Source: Vibrio sp. D404a (GTDB taxonomy: Bacteria; Pseudomonadota; Gammaproteobacteria; Enterobacterales; Vibrionaceae). From it: a DNA stretch of 64,000 bases. Both the position numbers and the translations under genes were made by a program. Shown one piece after another: positions 26,130 through 35,354 of this stretch; position 1 is the first letter of the stretch; every line of letters begins with the position of its first letter. Under the pieces are notes generated by a model that worked only from the letters and a program-made list of their open reading frames with translations, ran no database searches and was not told the origin of the DNA. The DNA lies in contig NZ_JAHGAJ010000003.1 of NCBI RefSeq assembly GCF_030248535.1, forward strand, positions 1 to 64,000. Reading direction: 5' to 3'.

Positions 26130-26150
26130 GACATTTACGCGCTGACACAT

Positions 26151-26534
26151 TTACACGCGTGACAAATCATAGCCTGCAGCAAGGAGGAGGCCACGCTCGC
26201 GTTTGATGAGTTGAGCTCTGTCTTCGATAAGCTCATGCAGTGCTTGTTGTGGTTTAGAAGCGATCGTTTTGTATTGCTCAAAAGTCGTAGCTGCACCAAT
26301 AGCTTCAAACATCTGACTAATAACATTTCGTGCTTCACACGGGTTAGTTTCTGTCTTGAAATACTCGACACCTTGAGCGGCTTCGCGCATTTCAACAAGC
26401 AGCTCAGTCGGGCTGCTTTCTTTCGCTACCGCTAGGTAATTGTCCAGTACTCGCTTAGCAAAAAGGAGCTCGGTTAATGGGATGTCGCGACCGCTTTCGA
26501 TCAATGCTTGGTCTAAAATTTGTGATGAGCTCAT
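26151..26534 (-). CDS. Conserved-looking hypothetical helical protein
   Basis: 127 residues, cytoplasmic, almost all helix by composition (LTELLFAKRVLDNYLAVAKES; HELIEDRAQLIKRERGLLLAAGYDL). AAGGA stands six bases before the ATG, and a good terminator follows, so it is a real gene. I do not recognise a family. It is monocistronic, between the HxlR gene (convergent) and a PAS-GGDEF gene (divergent). A separate reading frame on the same strand at 26135-26398 is taken as a shadow. Confidence 0.72.
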   Translation of the reverse strand: MSSSQILDQALIESGRDIPLTELLFAKRVLDNYLAVAKESSPTELLVEMREAAQGVEYFKTETNPCEARNVISQMFEAIGAATTFEQYKTIASKPQQALHELIEDRAQLIKRERGLLLAAGYDLSRV

Positions 26535-26774
26535 CGTCTGTCCTTGGTTCGTTTTTACAATTTCTAAAGGCAGCCTAAATTATCAAGAGAACAAAATAAA
26601 TACCCTTTTGATTAATCTTCATTTGATCAGCAAAATCGTGATGGGAAATGTCACAAATTGAGCCATTTTCGCGAGCAAATCTAATGTATATAAGGCGCTT
26701 AATCCTCCTTATGCTCACACCTTCATAAAAATCCACGTTTTGAGCTATTCTTTAATTTGAATACAAGGATCTGT

Positions 26775-27758
26775 ATGTTGGAGAAGATGGAAATCTCATT
26801 GCCTAGTGACTTTTTTGAGTCGATTTTAAATTCACTGCTTGAACAGATTGCGATTATCGACGCAACTGGAAGCATCGTGTTTGTAAATCAAAGCTGGAAG
26901 GATTTTGGTACCGAAAATGACGGTGATAATGAGATTGAATGGCGAGGTATCAATTACTTAGATTGCTGCGGTGAAGAAACACCACGAGAAGGCGAACAAA
27001 CCGTTAAACAAGGTATTCAAAGAGTGATCTCCGGAGAAACGATGAGTTTTACTTATGAGTACCCTTGTCATAGTCCAAACACTCAGCGCTGGTTTTTGAT
27101 GAGAGTGACGCCACTCACTGAAAGTACCCTCCCTTTTTATGTCATCACTCATCAAAATATTACGGATAGGAAAAATGCCGAAATCTTGGTCGCTCAGGCA
27201 TCAGAGCAAGACCCATTGACCGGTATTGCAAACCGAAGAAAGTTTGAAGCGTTCGCCAATGAACACTGGATGACTTATGTGAGAGAGCGTACCCCAGTCT
27301 CGATCATTATGATAGACATCGACTTTTTCAAAAAGATCAACGATAGCTGCGGCCACGCTTTCGGTGACGAATGCCTAGTTAGAGTCACAAATATTTTATC
27401 TCAAGCTTGTCGTAGAACGACAGACCTCTGTGCGAGATACGGAGGTGAAGAGTTCGTTGTCTTTTTAGGTAATACGCCGCTTTCAGGTGCTAGGAAGGTA
27501 GCAGAGTGGATTATATTTAACTTACGCAACATGAAGATATTTGAATGCGTTGACATTGATATGCCATACCTAAGTGTGAGTATCGGTATTACAACGAGCA
27601 CACCAGACTGCAATACACATTTGAACGATCTGGTTCAAGAAGCGGATAACTGCCTTTATGAGGCAAAACGTAACGGCAGAGATAGAATCGAATACAGCTC
27701 AAACGTAATCTCAGAGTCGAGCCAATCGTTAAAAAGTCGAGGTAGACAGCGCAGGTAG
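26775..27758 (+). CDS. PAS-domain diguanylate cyclase
   Basis: About 327 residues from ATG 26775, with AAGGA six bases upstream; an earlier TTG at 26757 is less likely. A PAS domain (about 10-130: IAIIDATGSIVFVNQSWKDFG; WFLMRVTPL) is followed by a GGDEF domain (about 145-315). The active site is GGEEF (RYGGEEFVVFL), and DIDFFKKINDSCGH carries metal-binding residues, so cyclic-di-GMP synthesis is expected. There is no membrane helix, so it senses a cytoplasmic cue. It is the second cyclase in this window. Confidence 0.9.
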   Translation: MLEKMEISLPSDFFESILNSLLEQIAIIDATGSIVFVNQSWKDFGTENDGDNEIEWRGINYLDCCGEETPREGEQTVKQGIQRVISGETMSFTYEYPCHSPNTQRWFLMRVTPLTESTLPFYVITHQNITDRKNAEILVAQASEQDPLTGIANRRKFEAFANEHWMTYVRERTPVSIIMIDIDFFKKINDSCGHAFGDECLVRVTNILSQACRRTTDLCARYGGEEFVVFLGNTPLSGARKVAEWIIFNLRNMKIFECVDIDMPYLSVSIGITTSTPDCNTHLNDLVQEADNCLYEAKRNGRDRIEYSSNVISESSQSLKSRGRQRR

Positions 27759-28038
27759 CGTTTTAAATTGATTCCCCCGGAGCTAAAGATACTTCACTCC
27801 CATTACAGTTTTCGCACTGTTTAATTCAAACAAGCTTGAATCACTACAACAGGTAGATATCTGTTGTGTCCACCTAAAGCGTTGACCTGTGACTCAACAC
27901 CGTTGCTCGCTTTCTAGGCGGTATTGTTCAATCGTGTTATATCATCTAACAACTTGATATTGATATAAAATAGAGTCGCTAGTACAAATATAGCGATTAG
28001 TTTTAACCAATTCGATAGAAAGAATGAAGGAACTCCCA

Positions 28039-29004
28039 ATGCATTACGATGTATTCAATGGAGACGCAGACGGCATCATTGCGCTGTTACAACTGCGTTT
28101 GAGTGAACCAAAAGAAAGCGTCCTTATCACTGGCGTTAAGCGTGATATTAAGTTGCTCTCTCAAGTTGTCGCTCAAAAGGACGCTTCTTCTGTCACGGTA
28201 TTGGATGTGTCGATGGAGAAAAATCAAGATGCATTGCACGCACTACTGGAAGCAAAAGTTGATGTGTTCTATTGCGACCATCATCGTACGGGTGAAATGC
28301 CAAATTCTGACAACCTAGATGCGCTAGTGGATACTGCGCCAGAGTGCTGTACTAGCTTGTTGATCAATCAAAAGCTTAATGGTGAACATGTGGCTTGGGC
28401 GATTGCGGCGGCCTTTGGTGACAACTTGAAAACTGTTGCGACTCAGCTCGCACTAGAGAATGGTTTGGATGAGTCACAAATTGCGTTCTTGGAAGAGTTG
28501 GGCACCTTAGTCAACTATAACGGATATGGGGCATCACTGAGTGATTTGCACTTCACTCCCGTAGAGCTTTACCAAACACTCTATCAATACCCAAATCCGT
28601 TTGATCTGTTGAGTGACGAAGAATCGGTGTTCTACCGTTTACGAGCCGCTTATCAAAGTGATTATCAACAGGTGTCGAGCCTCGCTCCAACTTACGAGAG
28701 CAATTCGGCGCGCGTTTATGAATTGCCGAGTGAAACTTGGGCAAGACGCATTAGCGGGGTATTTGGGAACGAGATTGTTAATCAAGACCCGAACCGTGCT
28801 CAGGCTGTACTAACAAAAAATGAAGCTGATAAATCTTACATGGTGAGCTTACGTGCACCCTTGTCGAATAGAACTGGGGCCGATGAGGTGTGTTCTAGCT
28901 TTCCTACAGGGGGCGGGCGTAAAGCCGCTGCGGGCATCAACGTTTTGCCAGAAACAGATAAGCAGCGGTTTATTCAAGTGTTAACGGATTACTATTCGAA
29001 CTAG
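28039..29004 (+). CDS. DHH-family phosphoesterase
   Basis: About 321 residues from ATG 28039 (MHYDVFNGDADGI), with AAGGAA eight bases upstream; an in-frame ATG at 28024 would add five residues. FNGDADGI near 5-12, the VLDVSM strand, CDHHRTGEMP near 80-89 (DHH motif) and the C-terminal SFPTGGGRKAAAGIN near 285-299 (DHHA1-like GGGxxxAAG) mark the family. Members hydrolyse nanoRNA, pAp, cyclic dinucleotides or polyphosphate using Mn2+. It is not the RecJ or CdnP length exactly, so substrate is uncertain. Monocistronic. Confidence 0.83.
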   Translation: MHYDVFNGDADGIIALLQLRLSEPKESVLITGVKRDIKLLSQVVAQKDASSVTVLDVSMEKNQDALHALLEAKVDVFYCDHHRTGEMPNSDNLDALVDTAPECCTSLLINQKLNGEHVAWAIAAAFGDNLKTVATQLALENGLDESQIAFLEELGTLVNYNGYGASLSDLHFTPVELYQTLYQYPNPFDLLSDEESVFYRLRAAYQSDYQQVSSLAPTYESNSARVYELPSETWARRISGVFGNEIVNQDPNRAQAVLTKNEADKSYMVSLRAPLSNRTGADEVCSSFPTGGGRKAAAGINVLPETDKQRFIQVLTDYYSN

Positions 29005-29083
29005 CAAGGAAAGCAACGAGTATATATCTTGTTCGTTCTTTGCTATATGGAAGAATTTCGAGCAACTCTTACTGTTTTCATTG

Positions 29084-29485
29084 TCACTTTCCAGGACGAA
29101 GGTACTGGTGGTTTTCACAATGTGGTCCCACTTTACCTTCTATCTTATCGATATGATTCTGGATAAGTTCTTTGACATCTTGAGCTTGTTGGATGACCTC
29201 ATCCATGCGGGCTGACTGCTTGAGTAATATAGCAATCGCTTCAGAATCTGACATTTTGTTATCTAAAAACGCATTGAGCAGCGGTTTGATTTGCTTTAGA
29301 GTCAAGCCAACATGCTTAGCCTTCTCAATCAGATAAAGCCTGTTTATAGCTTGTTCGTCAAACTCCCTATACACCCGACTGCCCGCACTCACCGGTGAAG
29401 ATGATATTAAACCGAGCGATTCATAATGCCTGACGAGTTCTTTTGACACACCCGCTTGCTTGCATAACTCTCCAATTCGCATCAT
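29084..29485 (-). CDS. MerR-family transcriptional regulator
   Basis: 133 residues. The N-terminal winged helix is canonical (MRIGELCKQAGVSKELVRHYESLGLI; YREFDEQAINRLYLIEKAKHVGLTLKQIKPLL), followed by a dimerisation coil and a short tail containing GPHCENH. The single tail cysteine and histidines could bind metal, but a full CueR- or ZntR-type site is not seen. Tandem ATGs occur; the second, at 29482, is better spaced from AGAGG. It is divergent from an SDR gene across a perfect 20-base palindrome, its expected operator. Confidence 0.92.
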   Translation of the reverse strand: MMRIGELCKQAGVSKELVRHYESLGLISSSPVSAGSRVYREFDEQAINRLYLIEKAKHVGLTLKQIKPLLNAFLDNKMSDSEAIAILLKQSARMDEVIQQAQDVKELIQNHIDKIEGKVGPHCENHQYLRPGK

Positions 29486-29491
29486 TACCTC

Positions 29492-29522
29492 TTGACTGTG
29501 TGGTATACCACACAGATTAAAC
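29492..29522 (+). promoter_or_regulatory. MerR-type operator: 20-bp perfect palindrome over the SDR promoter
   Basis: CTGTGTGGTA at 29496-29505 and TACCACACAG at 29506-29515 form a perfect palindrome. A -35-like TTGACT overlaps its left end (29492-29497), and weak -10-like bases follow near 29516-29522, giving the long spacer used by MerR regulators. The geometry faces the SDR gene at 29561. Confidence 0.75.
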
Positions 29523-29560
29523 TCTTACTTCTTCAATATCAACGGTGAGGAATATAGGGA

Positions 29561-30472
29561 ATGATCAATGTGTGGAAAGCGCAAGATATGCCTGATTTAA
29601 AGGGAAAAGTCTCGGTCGTGACTGGTGGGAATGCCGGGCTTGGCTTTCAAAGTGCATTAGCACTGGCACAAGCAGGTTGTAAGGTGGTTATTGGCTGCAG
29701 GACCAATGAGAAAGGTGTGTTAGCCAAAGAGAAAATACTTAAGCTTGTTCCGGACGCGGATATCGAGAACGGTTTGCTCGATCTGACTTACTTTACATCC
29801 GTTCGGCATTTTGCTGATGCGGTTATTGAGAGGCATGACCGTCTTGATATATTGCTGAACAATGCAGGTGTGGTGAACCTAAGTGAACTTCAGCATACAG
29901 AGCAGGGTCATGAAATGCACTTCGCGACAAACCACTTAGGCCACTTTTTACTCACAGGGTGCTTGCTACCGATAATCAAAACAACGCCCGGAGCAAGAGT
30001 CGTTACAGTGAGTAGCGGTGGGTATAAGTTTGGGGAAATACGCTTTGATGATCTTGATTGGAAGAAAAGGCCTTACCATCGAATAAAGTCATACGGTGAT
30101 AGCAAGCTTGCGAACATGTTGTTCTTTCGTCAACTCCATAAGATGTTTAAATCGAATGGTATTGATGCACAATCGATCGCAGCCCACCCGGGTCTAACCG
30201 CGAGTGAAAGGCAACAAACACAAGGCGTAGGTGGTATGCTTTCCAAATGGCTCGCATCTCCAATGGAGGAGGGTGTTCAACCCTTGCTTATGGCGTGTTG
30301 CGCGCAAGAATACCAAAGTGGGGATTCTATCGGTCCAAGGTTTGGTATTCGCGGACGCCCTGTGAAAGAGCGACTAAAGGATACGGCACTGAGTCAGGAA
30401 GTTGCAGGTGAACTTTGGGATTATTCTTGTCAGGCCACCGAAATGTCCTATCAATTCGGTGATATTGGTTAG
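29561..30472 (+). CDS. Short-chain dehydrogenase/reductase (retinol-dehydrogenase-like)
   Basis: 303 residues. The cofactor loop TGGNAGLGFQ near 20-29, NNAG near 97-100, the catalytic serine in VSSGGYKFG and YGDSKLAN (YxxxK) near 175-182 are all present, so the enzyme looks active with NAD(P)H. Length and end match light-dependent-protochlorophyllide/retinol-dehydrogenase-like SDRs. GAGGAA and AGGGA precede the ATG. It is divergent from the MerR gene with a palindromic operator between, so it is probably induced by that regulator's signal. Substrate unknown. Confidence 0.88.
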   Translation: MINVWKAQDMPDLKGKVSVVTGGNAGLGFQSALALAQAGCKVVIGCRTNEKGVLAKEKILKLVPDADIENGLLDLTYFTSVRHFADAVIERHDRLDILLNNAGVVNLSELQHTEQGHEMHFATNHLGHFLLTGCLLPIIKTTPGARVVTVSSGGYKFGEIRFDDLDWKKRPYHRIKSYGDSKLANMLFFRQLHKMFKSNGIDAQSIAAHPGLTASERQQTQGVGGMLSKWLASPMEEGVQPLLMACCAQEYQSGDSIGPRFGIRGRPVKERLKDTALSQEVAGELWDYSCQATEMSYQFGDIG

Positions 30473-30523
30473 CTTGTTGATGTCCGTGCTTTGGCAGTTC
30501 GTATCCTTAACAACTTTTGGGAC

Positions 30524-30958
30524 TTAACCGCAATTCTCCAAAGTCAGCAGGTGACGGTACTTATCTGAAGAGCGTAAGTATCTTGCTAAAGCGCGATCAT
30601 TTTGCTCCGCGATAATGTGGTCGATGAGCCATCTCGCCATAAAAACGATGATTTCTTTCAAATCGAGTTGGCCATTGACGTAATGCGTATATTTGTTTCT
30701 TAGTTTTTTGAGCAGCATTTGGTGAACCTTTTGGTGCTGCTCGAACCCATCGTAATGGGTGATCATCATAATGTTATCTTCACTTAAAAAGTGAAACTCT
30801 GCGTAAGCAATTACTTCATCAATTAAGCGGCGCACAATCGCTTTAGATTCGTTCTGAAACATGATCAGTTTATTGATCATCGCCAATAGGTTTTTGTGTT
30901 GAAGATCGAGCTCTTCTACATCCAAGCTGTACTCTTTTTTCCATGTGTAGAGATGCAT
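30524..30958 (-). CDS. Bacteriohemerythrin
   Basis: 144 residues. The di-iron ligands of the hemerythrin four-helix bundle are in place: H in ELDLQHKNLL near 21, H and E in FHFLSEDN near 57-61, HQKVH near 76-80, and H...D in LIDHIIAEQND near 113-121. It binds O2 reversibly without haem, serving storage, delivery or sensing. Free-standing forms are common in vibrios, where they may feed oxygen to respiratory enzymes or protect iron-sulfur proteins. Monocistronic, convergent with the SDR gene. Confidence 0.92.
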   Translation of the reverse strand: MHLYTWKKEYSLDVEELDLQHKNLLAMINKLIMFQNESKAIVRRLIDEVIAYAEFHFLSEDNIMMITHYDGFEQHQKVHQMLLKKLRNKYTHYVNGQLDLKEIIVFMARWLIDHIIAEQNDRALARYLRSSDKYRHLLTLENCG

Positions 30959-31269
30959 TGTGGCCCTCGATTGCTTTGGTGAAACTGCGCTATTGATAGA
31001 ATGATTTGCACTTTATAGATTTGGTTGGTGAATGGATAGCTTAACCATGTTTTTTGTGAGGACAGGTAGGTTTTTTTGCAGTCTATTGTTTCTCGTTTCA
31101 ATACAAGTGACGGAAAGATAGGGTATTTTTAGGTTTTGTAGCTGGAATCGACAATTGCATCTCGAACTTTCTATCAATAAATCCGGATTCGACATCATTC
31201 AGTCATAGGTTTTCTTAAGCCATCATGGTGCTGCATTCAAGCGGTAACCGATTTATTAGGAGAAAGATT

Positions 31270-32103
31270 ATGTCAGATGCTACCCCAACAAGACCTATTG
31301 TCATTATTGGTAAAAATGCAAAAACTGGTGTTCGAGTGAACAAGCTTCTTAGTCAGCTTGGCATTGAAACGCGGCAAGTTTCTCGCAGTGCGGCTACGTA
31401 TTTTGACTGGGAGGCTCGAAGCTCATGGCCGACTGCACTCAAGGGGGCTCGCTCAGCTTATGTTACCTATCAACCCGACTTGGCAGTGCCTAACGCTGAG
31501 GGAGACATTAATGCGTTCGTGGAAGTCGCTAAAGCGCAAGGTGTAGAACATATCGTATTGCTGTCTGGGCGTGGTGAAGAGGGAGCAGAAAAAGCAGAAC
31601 GTATTCTGATCAACAGCGGTTTGGATTGGAATATTGTTAGAGCTTCGTGGTTCGCGCAAAACTTTAGCGAGAGCTTTATGGCTCAAGGTGTCTTAGAGGG
31701 CGAACTTGTGTTACCAGCAGGCAACACACCTGAGCCATTTATTGACACTGATGACATTGCGGAAGTCGCCGTGGCAGCCTTGGTTGATCCAAGTAAGCGC
31801 AATAGCCTTTACGAAGTTACAGGCCCTGAGTTGATGACATTCCAAGATTGTGTCGATGAGATTTCGAAACAGCTTGGTAGGAAGATTAAGTTTACCCCTG
31901 TGAGCATCGAAGCGTATTTAGAGATTCTAAAGAGTCAGAACTTGCCAGAAGATTACCAATGGTTATTGAATGAGTTGTTTACGGTGGTCTTTGATGGCCG
32001 CAATTCAAACGTTACTCATGGCGTTGAAGAAGCTATTGGAAGAAAACCGACTAAGTTTTCAGACTACGTGTCGAAGACGATGGCAGCCGGATATTGGGAT
32101 TAA
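31270..32103 (+). CDS. NmrA/NAD(P)-binding Rossmann protein
   Basis: About 277 residues from ATG 31270 with AGGAGA upstream; a longer reading from 31225 lacks a ribosome-binding site. The N-terminal GKNAKTGVRV replaces the usual GATG.G cofactor loop, and DWNIVRASWFAQNFSE and FIDTDDIAEVAVAAL are the typical NmrA/YtfG-like core. Such proteins bind NAD(P) and act as sensors or quinone reductases. The AraC gene at 32200 is convergent and may regulate it. Substrate unknown. Confidence 0.82.
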   Translation: MSDATPTRPIVIIGKNAKTGVRVNKLLSQLGIETRQVSRSAATYFDWEARSSWPTALKGARSAYVTYQPDLAVPNAEGDINAFVEVAKAQGVEHIVLLSGRGEEGAEKAERILINSGLDWNIVRASWFAQNFSESFMAQGVLEGELVLPAGNTPEPFIDTDDIAEVAVAALVDPSKRNSLYEVTGPELMTFQDCVDEISKQLGRKIKFTPVSIEAYLEILKSQNLPEDYQWLLNELFTVVFDGRNSNVTHGVEEAIGRKPTKFSDYVSKTMAAGYWD

Positions 32104-32160
32104 CTGTCGGTTATTCGACTTAGCTACCTTCTATCGAGAGCAAACAGTGAAACGTAAAAC

Positions 32161-32188
32161 AACAGCCTGGATGTCTATTCAGGCTGTT
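32161..32188. terminator. Hairpin between convergent genes
   Basis: AACAGCCTG at 32161-32169 pairs with CAGGCTGTT at 32180-32188 around a ten-base loop, between the NmrA-like and AraC stops. The leftward side reads out into a T-rich stretch. Confidence 0.65.
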
Positions 32189-32199
32189 GTCGTTATTGC

Positions 32200-33183
32200 T
32201 TAGCCGTTTTTGGCTAAGTTATTCTTTTTGGTGGTCGATGGAGACTCACCGTATTTACTTTTGTAGGCGCGGCTGAAGGCAGCCTCTGATTGATACCCGA
32301 CGTCGAGAGCAACATTAAGAACATGATCCTTTCCGTATAATAGCTTCTCTCTGGCAAGAGATAGGCGCCAATCGGTGATGTATTTCTTGGGTGTCTGTCC
32401 GACAGTTTTCTTGAAGTATTCGATGAAGCTGGTGCGGGACATGCTTGAAATATCTGCCAGTGTTTCGATATCGATATTGGCAGCGCTGTCATTGTGGATC
32501 AGCTTCATTGCCCGTGATAAACGTTTGTCGGTATGCGCCATTATCCAATTCTGATTTTCATCAGACATTTCATCTATCCACGTTCGAATACACTGTAGAA
32601 TAAGCACGTCTGCCAATTTAGACACCACCAACTCAGAACCATACTCTTCACTTTTTATTTCCCTGTGAATGGCTTGAACGACACTCTTAATCGTCTCGTG
32701 AGCCTTTGATTGTGCGTCAATTAAAATGAACTCAGGCATAGACGTGATGATCGAAGTCGTGACCTCGTTTTCAAACAAAACCGTACCACATAGAGTTATG
32801 GTCGTGTCACCAATACCTTTGGTTGTTAGTCGTTCGTAGTGCTCTGTAATTTCTTCTATGTCATTCTCAAACAAATCGGTAGCAGCTGATTTGTTTGTAT
32901 CGACGATATCATGGCCTGTGCCGTGTGGAAGCAAGATAAAGTCGCCGGCACCGAGCTTAACCTGTGTTCCTTCGACAACCACAATCGCTTTCCCTTCAAG
33001 AACTAAGTGAAACATTGTGCTCGATGGGATAGATGGCATTTTGATGCCCCACGGTTGTTTCATTGTCGAATGAGTATAAAACACGCTACTCATTTTCAGC
33101 TCACTCAACGGCGATCCTGCGGCGTTCTTTTTGCGCTTTTCAGTATTGAATTTAGATAATGCTAGTCGCGCTTTGTCTTCCAT
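32200..33183 (-). CDS. AraC-family regulator with cupin sensor domain
   Basis: About 327 residues from ATG 33183 (MEDKARLALSKF), preceded by AGGAAA; a start at 33222 is possible. The N-terminal half is a cupin (VLEGKAIVVVEGTQVKLGAGDFILLPHGTGHDI), as in the cupin_6 group of AraC proteins. The C-terminal helix-turn-helix pair is ADISSMSRTSFIEYFKKTVG and VLNVALDVGYQSEAAFSRAYKSKYG. Proteins of this type often repress or activate a nearby oxidoreductase; the convergent NmrA-like gene and the divergent flavodoxin gene at 33319 are candidates. Confidence 0.9.
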   Translation of the reverse strand: MEDKARLALSKFNTEKRKKNAAGSPLSELKMSSVFYTHSTMKQPWGIKMPSIPSSTMFHLVLEGKAIVVVEGTQVKLGAGDFILLPHGTGHDIVDTNKSAATDLFENDIEEITEHYERLTTKGIGDTTITLCGTVLFENEVTTSIITSMPEFILIDAQSKAHETIKSVVQAIHREIKSEEYGSELVVSKLADVLILQCIRTWIDEMSDENQNWIMAHTDKRLSRAMKLIHNDSAANIDIETLADISSMSRTSFIEYFKKTVGQTPKKYITDWRLSLAREKLLYGKDHVLNVALDVGYQSEAAFSRAYKSKYGESPSTTKKNNLAKNG

Positions 33184-33318
33184 AAATGTATTTCCTGCAA
33201 ATCTTCGACGATTTCCTGTCAATCAAATCATCGCCTAATTGGATGTAATAAACAAACTTAACAAGCATTGCTCATGGGTTAGCTTGTTTTAGTTTTGCTG
33301 AAAACATGGGAGGTTTAC

Positions 33319-33840
33319 ATGGTCAGAAAAAGAGTACTAATTGTATACGGCTCGGGCTTTGGTTCGACGGCCGATATAGCACATACCATCGCTCAAGAGT
33401 TACAAGAATTGGGTATAACAACACAAGTGTATCCTGTAGAGAGAGCAAGAGCTCCCTATGCTGATGAAGTGGTTATTATTGGTGCGCCAATCCGCTACGA
33501 CAGATGGCTGACGGAAGTTAGATCATATATCCGTAAGTATCAAAATGAATTGTCATCGACATCAGTAGCGTATTTCTATACCTGTTTGGCGCTTGTAAAA
33601 CAGCCATCCAGCTCATTCAATTCGGTACGGGTTTATGATCAAACGCTAATCAAGATGAATCGTAATGTTGAGCCCATCATGGTTGCAGGTTTTCCCGGTA
33701 CATTGCAGCCAAAACGTATGCCTTGGTATTACCGATACCCACTTAAGCTGATTGCTATGGTTAAAGGGGTAGAGGATGGAGACTATCGCGATTGGGACAT
33801 GGTTAGGTGTTGGGCTCGCCAGATTTCGAAGCTTGTATGA
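33319..33840 (+). CDS. Flavodoxin-domain protein (HemG-like)
   Basis: 173 residues from ATG 33319, with a perfect GGAGG five bases upstream; the longer reading from 33295 is rejected. The FMN phosphate loop is YGSGFGSTADIA near 9-20, followed by VVIIGAPIRYDRWL near 53-66, which fits HemG-type protoporphyrinogen oxidase/flavodoxin_5 proteins. Use in haem synthesis is possible, but many relatives are of unknown role. It is divergent from the cupin-AraC gene, 135 bases away. Confidence 0.8.
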   Translation: MVRKRVLIVYGSGFGSTADIAHTIAQELQELGITTQVYPVERARAPYADEVVIIGAPIRYDRWLTEVRSYIRKYQNELSSTSVAYFYTCLALVKQPSSSFNSVRVYDQTLIKMNRNVEPIMVAGFPGTLQPKRMPWYYRYPLKLIAMVKGVEDGDYRDWDMVRCWARQISKLV

Positions 33841-33872
33841 CTGAATCTATGGGTTATTGCTACTATTGAAAC

Positions 33873-33908
33873 ACTTCGGCTAGCGGGGTCTGTTCAACTA
33901 ACCGAAGT
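33873..33908. terminator. Hairpin between convergent genes
   Basis: ACTTCGG at 33873-33879 pairs with CCGAAGT at 33902-33908, with an inner TAG/CTA pairing, followed by TCTTTC on the plus strand. It separates the flavodoxin gene from the convergent permease. Confidence 0.6.
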
Positions 33909-33936
33909 TCTTTCATTTGTGTATTAAGGCCATTGA

Positions 33937-35319
33937 TTAGGCTTTACTTGCTTGCGTATTACTTGGCATTGGCTTTTCACTCTTCTCAGGGATGATGGCC
34001 ATTAACCCAGTAATAATAAGGGCGGCGATACCCGACATAGTGACCGGAGAACCAAAGATACTTTGAACCAGTTTAGGGGCCTCTTTCAGTAAGTCAGGTA
34101 CCAGCATTACGCCAAGACCCAAACCAAAAGAGATGGCGATTGTCATGATGCGGCGTCGGTCTAGCTTTTCATTGGCGATGATTTTGATGCCTGCTGCTGC
34201 AACTGTCCCGAACATCACCAGTGTTGCTCCTCCTAATACTGGTTTTGGAATCGTCATTAACACGGCACCTAAAATAGGGAAAAGCCCCATCAAGAATAGA
34301 ATGCCTGCGATGAAGTAGCCTATGTATCGACTCGCAATACCAGTGAAGTGAATCACACCGTTATTCTGGCTGAATGTAGTATTTGGGAAGGTGTTGAATA
34401 CAGCCGCAATAAGTGAGTTTACGCCGTCACCTAATACACCTGCTTTTAAACGTTGGATGTATTTTGGCCCCTTGATAGGCTGCCCAGAGAACATACTGTT
34501 CGCGGTGAGGTCACCAGTCGACTCAATGGCAGTGATGAGGTAGATGAAAGCAATAGGTAAGAAGGCTTGCCAGTCAAAAGCAAAGCCATATTTGAATGGT
34601 ACAGGAATACTCAGTAACGGTTGAGAGGCAAAATCAGGCATAGTTGCTTTTCCCATGATAATCGCCGCTGCCCAACCCATCGCAAGTCCGATTAAGATCG
34701 ATGACAACCTGACCATGACGCTTTGGCTGAGGTTTAGCACGACAATGATCCCTAGCACCAAGGCACCTAGCATTAAGTTGCTTGGTGAACCAAAGTCGTC
34801 AGCGCCAAATCCACCAGCGATATCGGTAACGCCCACCTTAATTAATGAAATACCAATGGTCGTGATAACAATGCCGGTTACTACCGGTGTGATGACGACT
34901 TTTAGCTTATCGATAAAGCGAGATAGCCCAATTTCAACAAAGGCACCAAAGAAGCAAACACCGAAAATCGTGGCTAGCATCTCTTCTGGTCCTCCGCCAT
35001 TCGCTTTAACCAGAAAGCCGGCACCTAATACCGATCCCAAGAAGGCAAAACTGGTGCCTTGTACACAGATCATTCCAGCACCTACAGGTCCCACTCGTTT
35101 TGCCTGAATGAAAGTACCCACTCCTGAAACCATCAAAGCCATACTGATCAAGTAGGGGATGTGTTCCCCCAAGCCCAATACGCCTCCAATAATGAGCGTT
35201 GGAGTGATAATGCCAACAAAGCTAGCCAAAACATGTTGCAGTGCTGCATAGCTGGCAGCTTTGACCGATGGGCGATCATCCAATCCGTAGATCAGTTCAC
35301 TGTTACGTTCTTGTTCCAT
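33937..35319 (-). CDS. NCS2 purine/xanthine permease
   Basis: 460 residues with about 14 membrane segments. GTSFAFLG near 83-90, TAIESTGDLTA near 264-274 and TTFSQNNGVIHFTGIASR near 319-336 are the signature sites of the nucleobase:cation symporter-2 family; the ESTGD and NNGVI forms point to xanthine/urate-type rather than uracil carriers. It should import a purine with H+ or Na+ across the inner membrane. Monocistronic. A perfect ATTGTATACAAT palindrome stands just upstream and may be its operator. Confidence 0.9.
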   Translation of the reverse strand: MEQERNSELIYGLDDRPSVKAASYAALQHVLASFVGIITPTLIIGGVLGLGEHIPYLISMALMVSGVGTFIQAKRVGPVGAGMICVQGTSFAFLGSVLGAGFLVKANGGGPEEMLATIFGVCFFGAFVEIGLSRFIDKLKVVITPVVTGIVITTIGISLIKVGVTDIAGGFGADDFGSPSNLMLGALVLGIIVVLNLSQSVMVRLSSILIGLAMGWAAAIIMGKATMPDFASQPLLSIPVPFKYGFAFDWQAFLPIAFIYLITAIESTGDLTANSMFSGQPIKGPKYIQRLKAGVLGDGVNSLIAAVFNTFPNTTFSQNNGVIHFTGIASRYIGYFIAGILFLMGLFPILGAVLMTIPKPVLGGATLVMFGTVAAAGIKIIANEKLDRRRIMTIAISFGLGLGVMLVPDLLKEAPKLVQSIFGSPVTMSGIAALIITGLMAIIPEKSEKPMPSNTQASKA

Positions 35320-35342
35320 GTGATTCCCTTAATGTATTTTTA

Positions 35343-35354
35343 ATTGTATACAAT
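35343..35354. promoter_or_regulatory. Palindrome ATTGTATACAAT upstream of the purine permease
   Basis: A perfect 12-base palindrome centred 29 bases before the permease start. TTGTATACAA is a common core of GntR (FCD/VanR-type) and some MarR operators. No such regulator gene lies in this window, so the binder would be encoded elsewhere. Confidence 0.4.

Noticed and set aside
26135-26398. 87-codon frame inside the helical hypothetical gene
   Set aside because: The overlapping 127-codon frame has the ribosome-binding site and better composition.
29005-29083. Imperfect hairpin between the DHH and MerR genes
   Set aside because: The arms match only loosely, too weak to call a terminator.
34655-35107. 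150-codon plus-strand frame in the purine permease
   Set aside because: It is antisense to the membrane protein and has no independent support.
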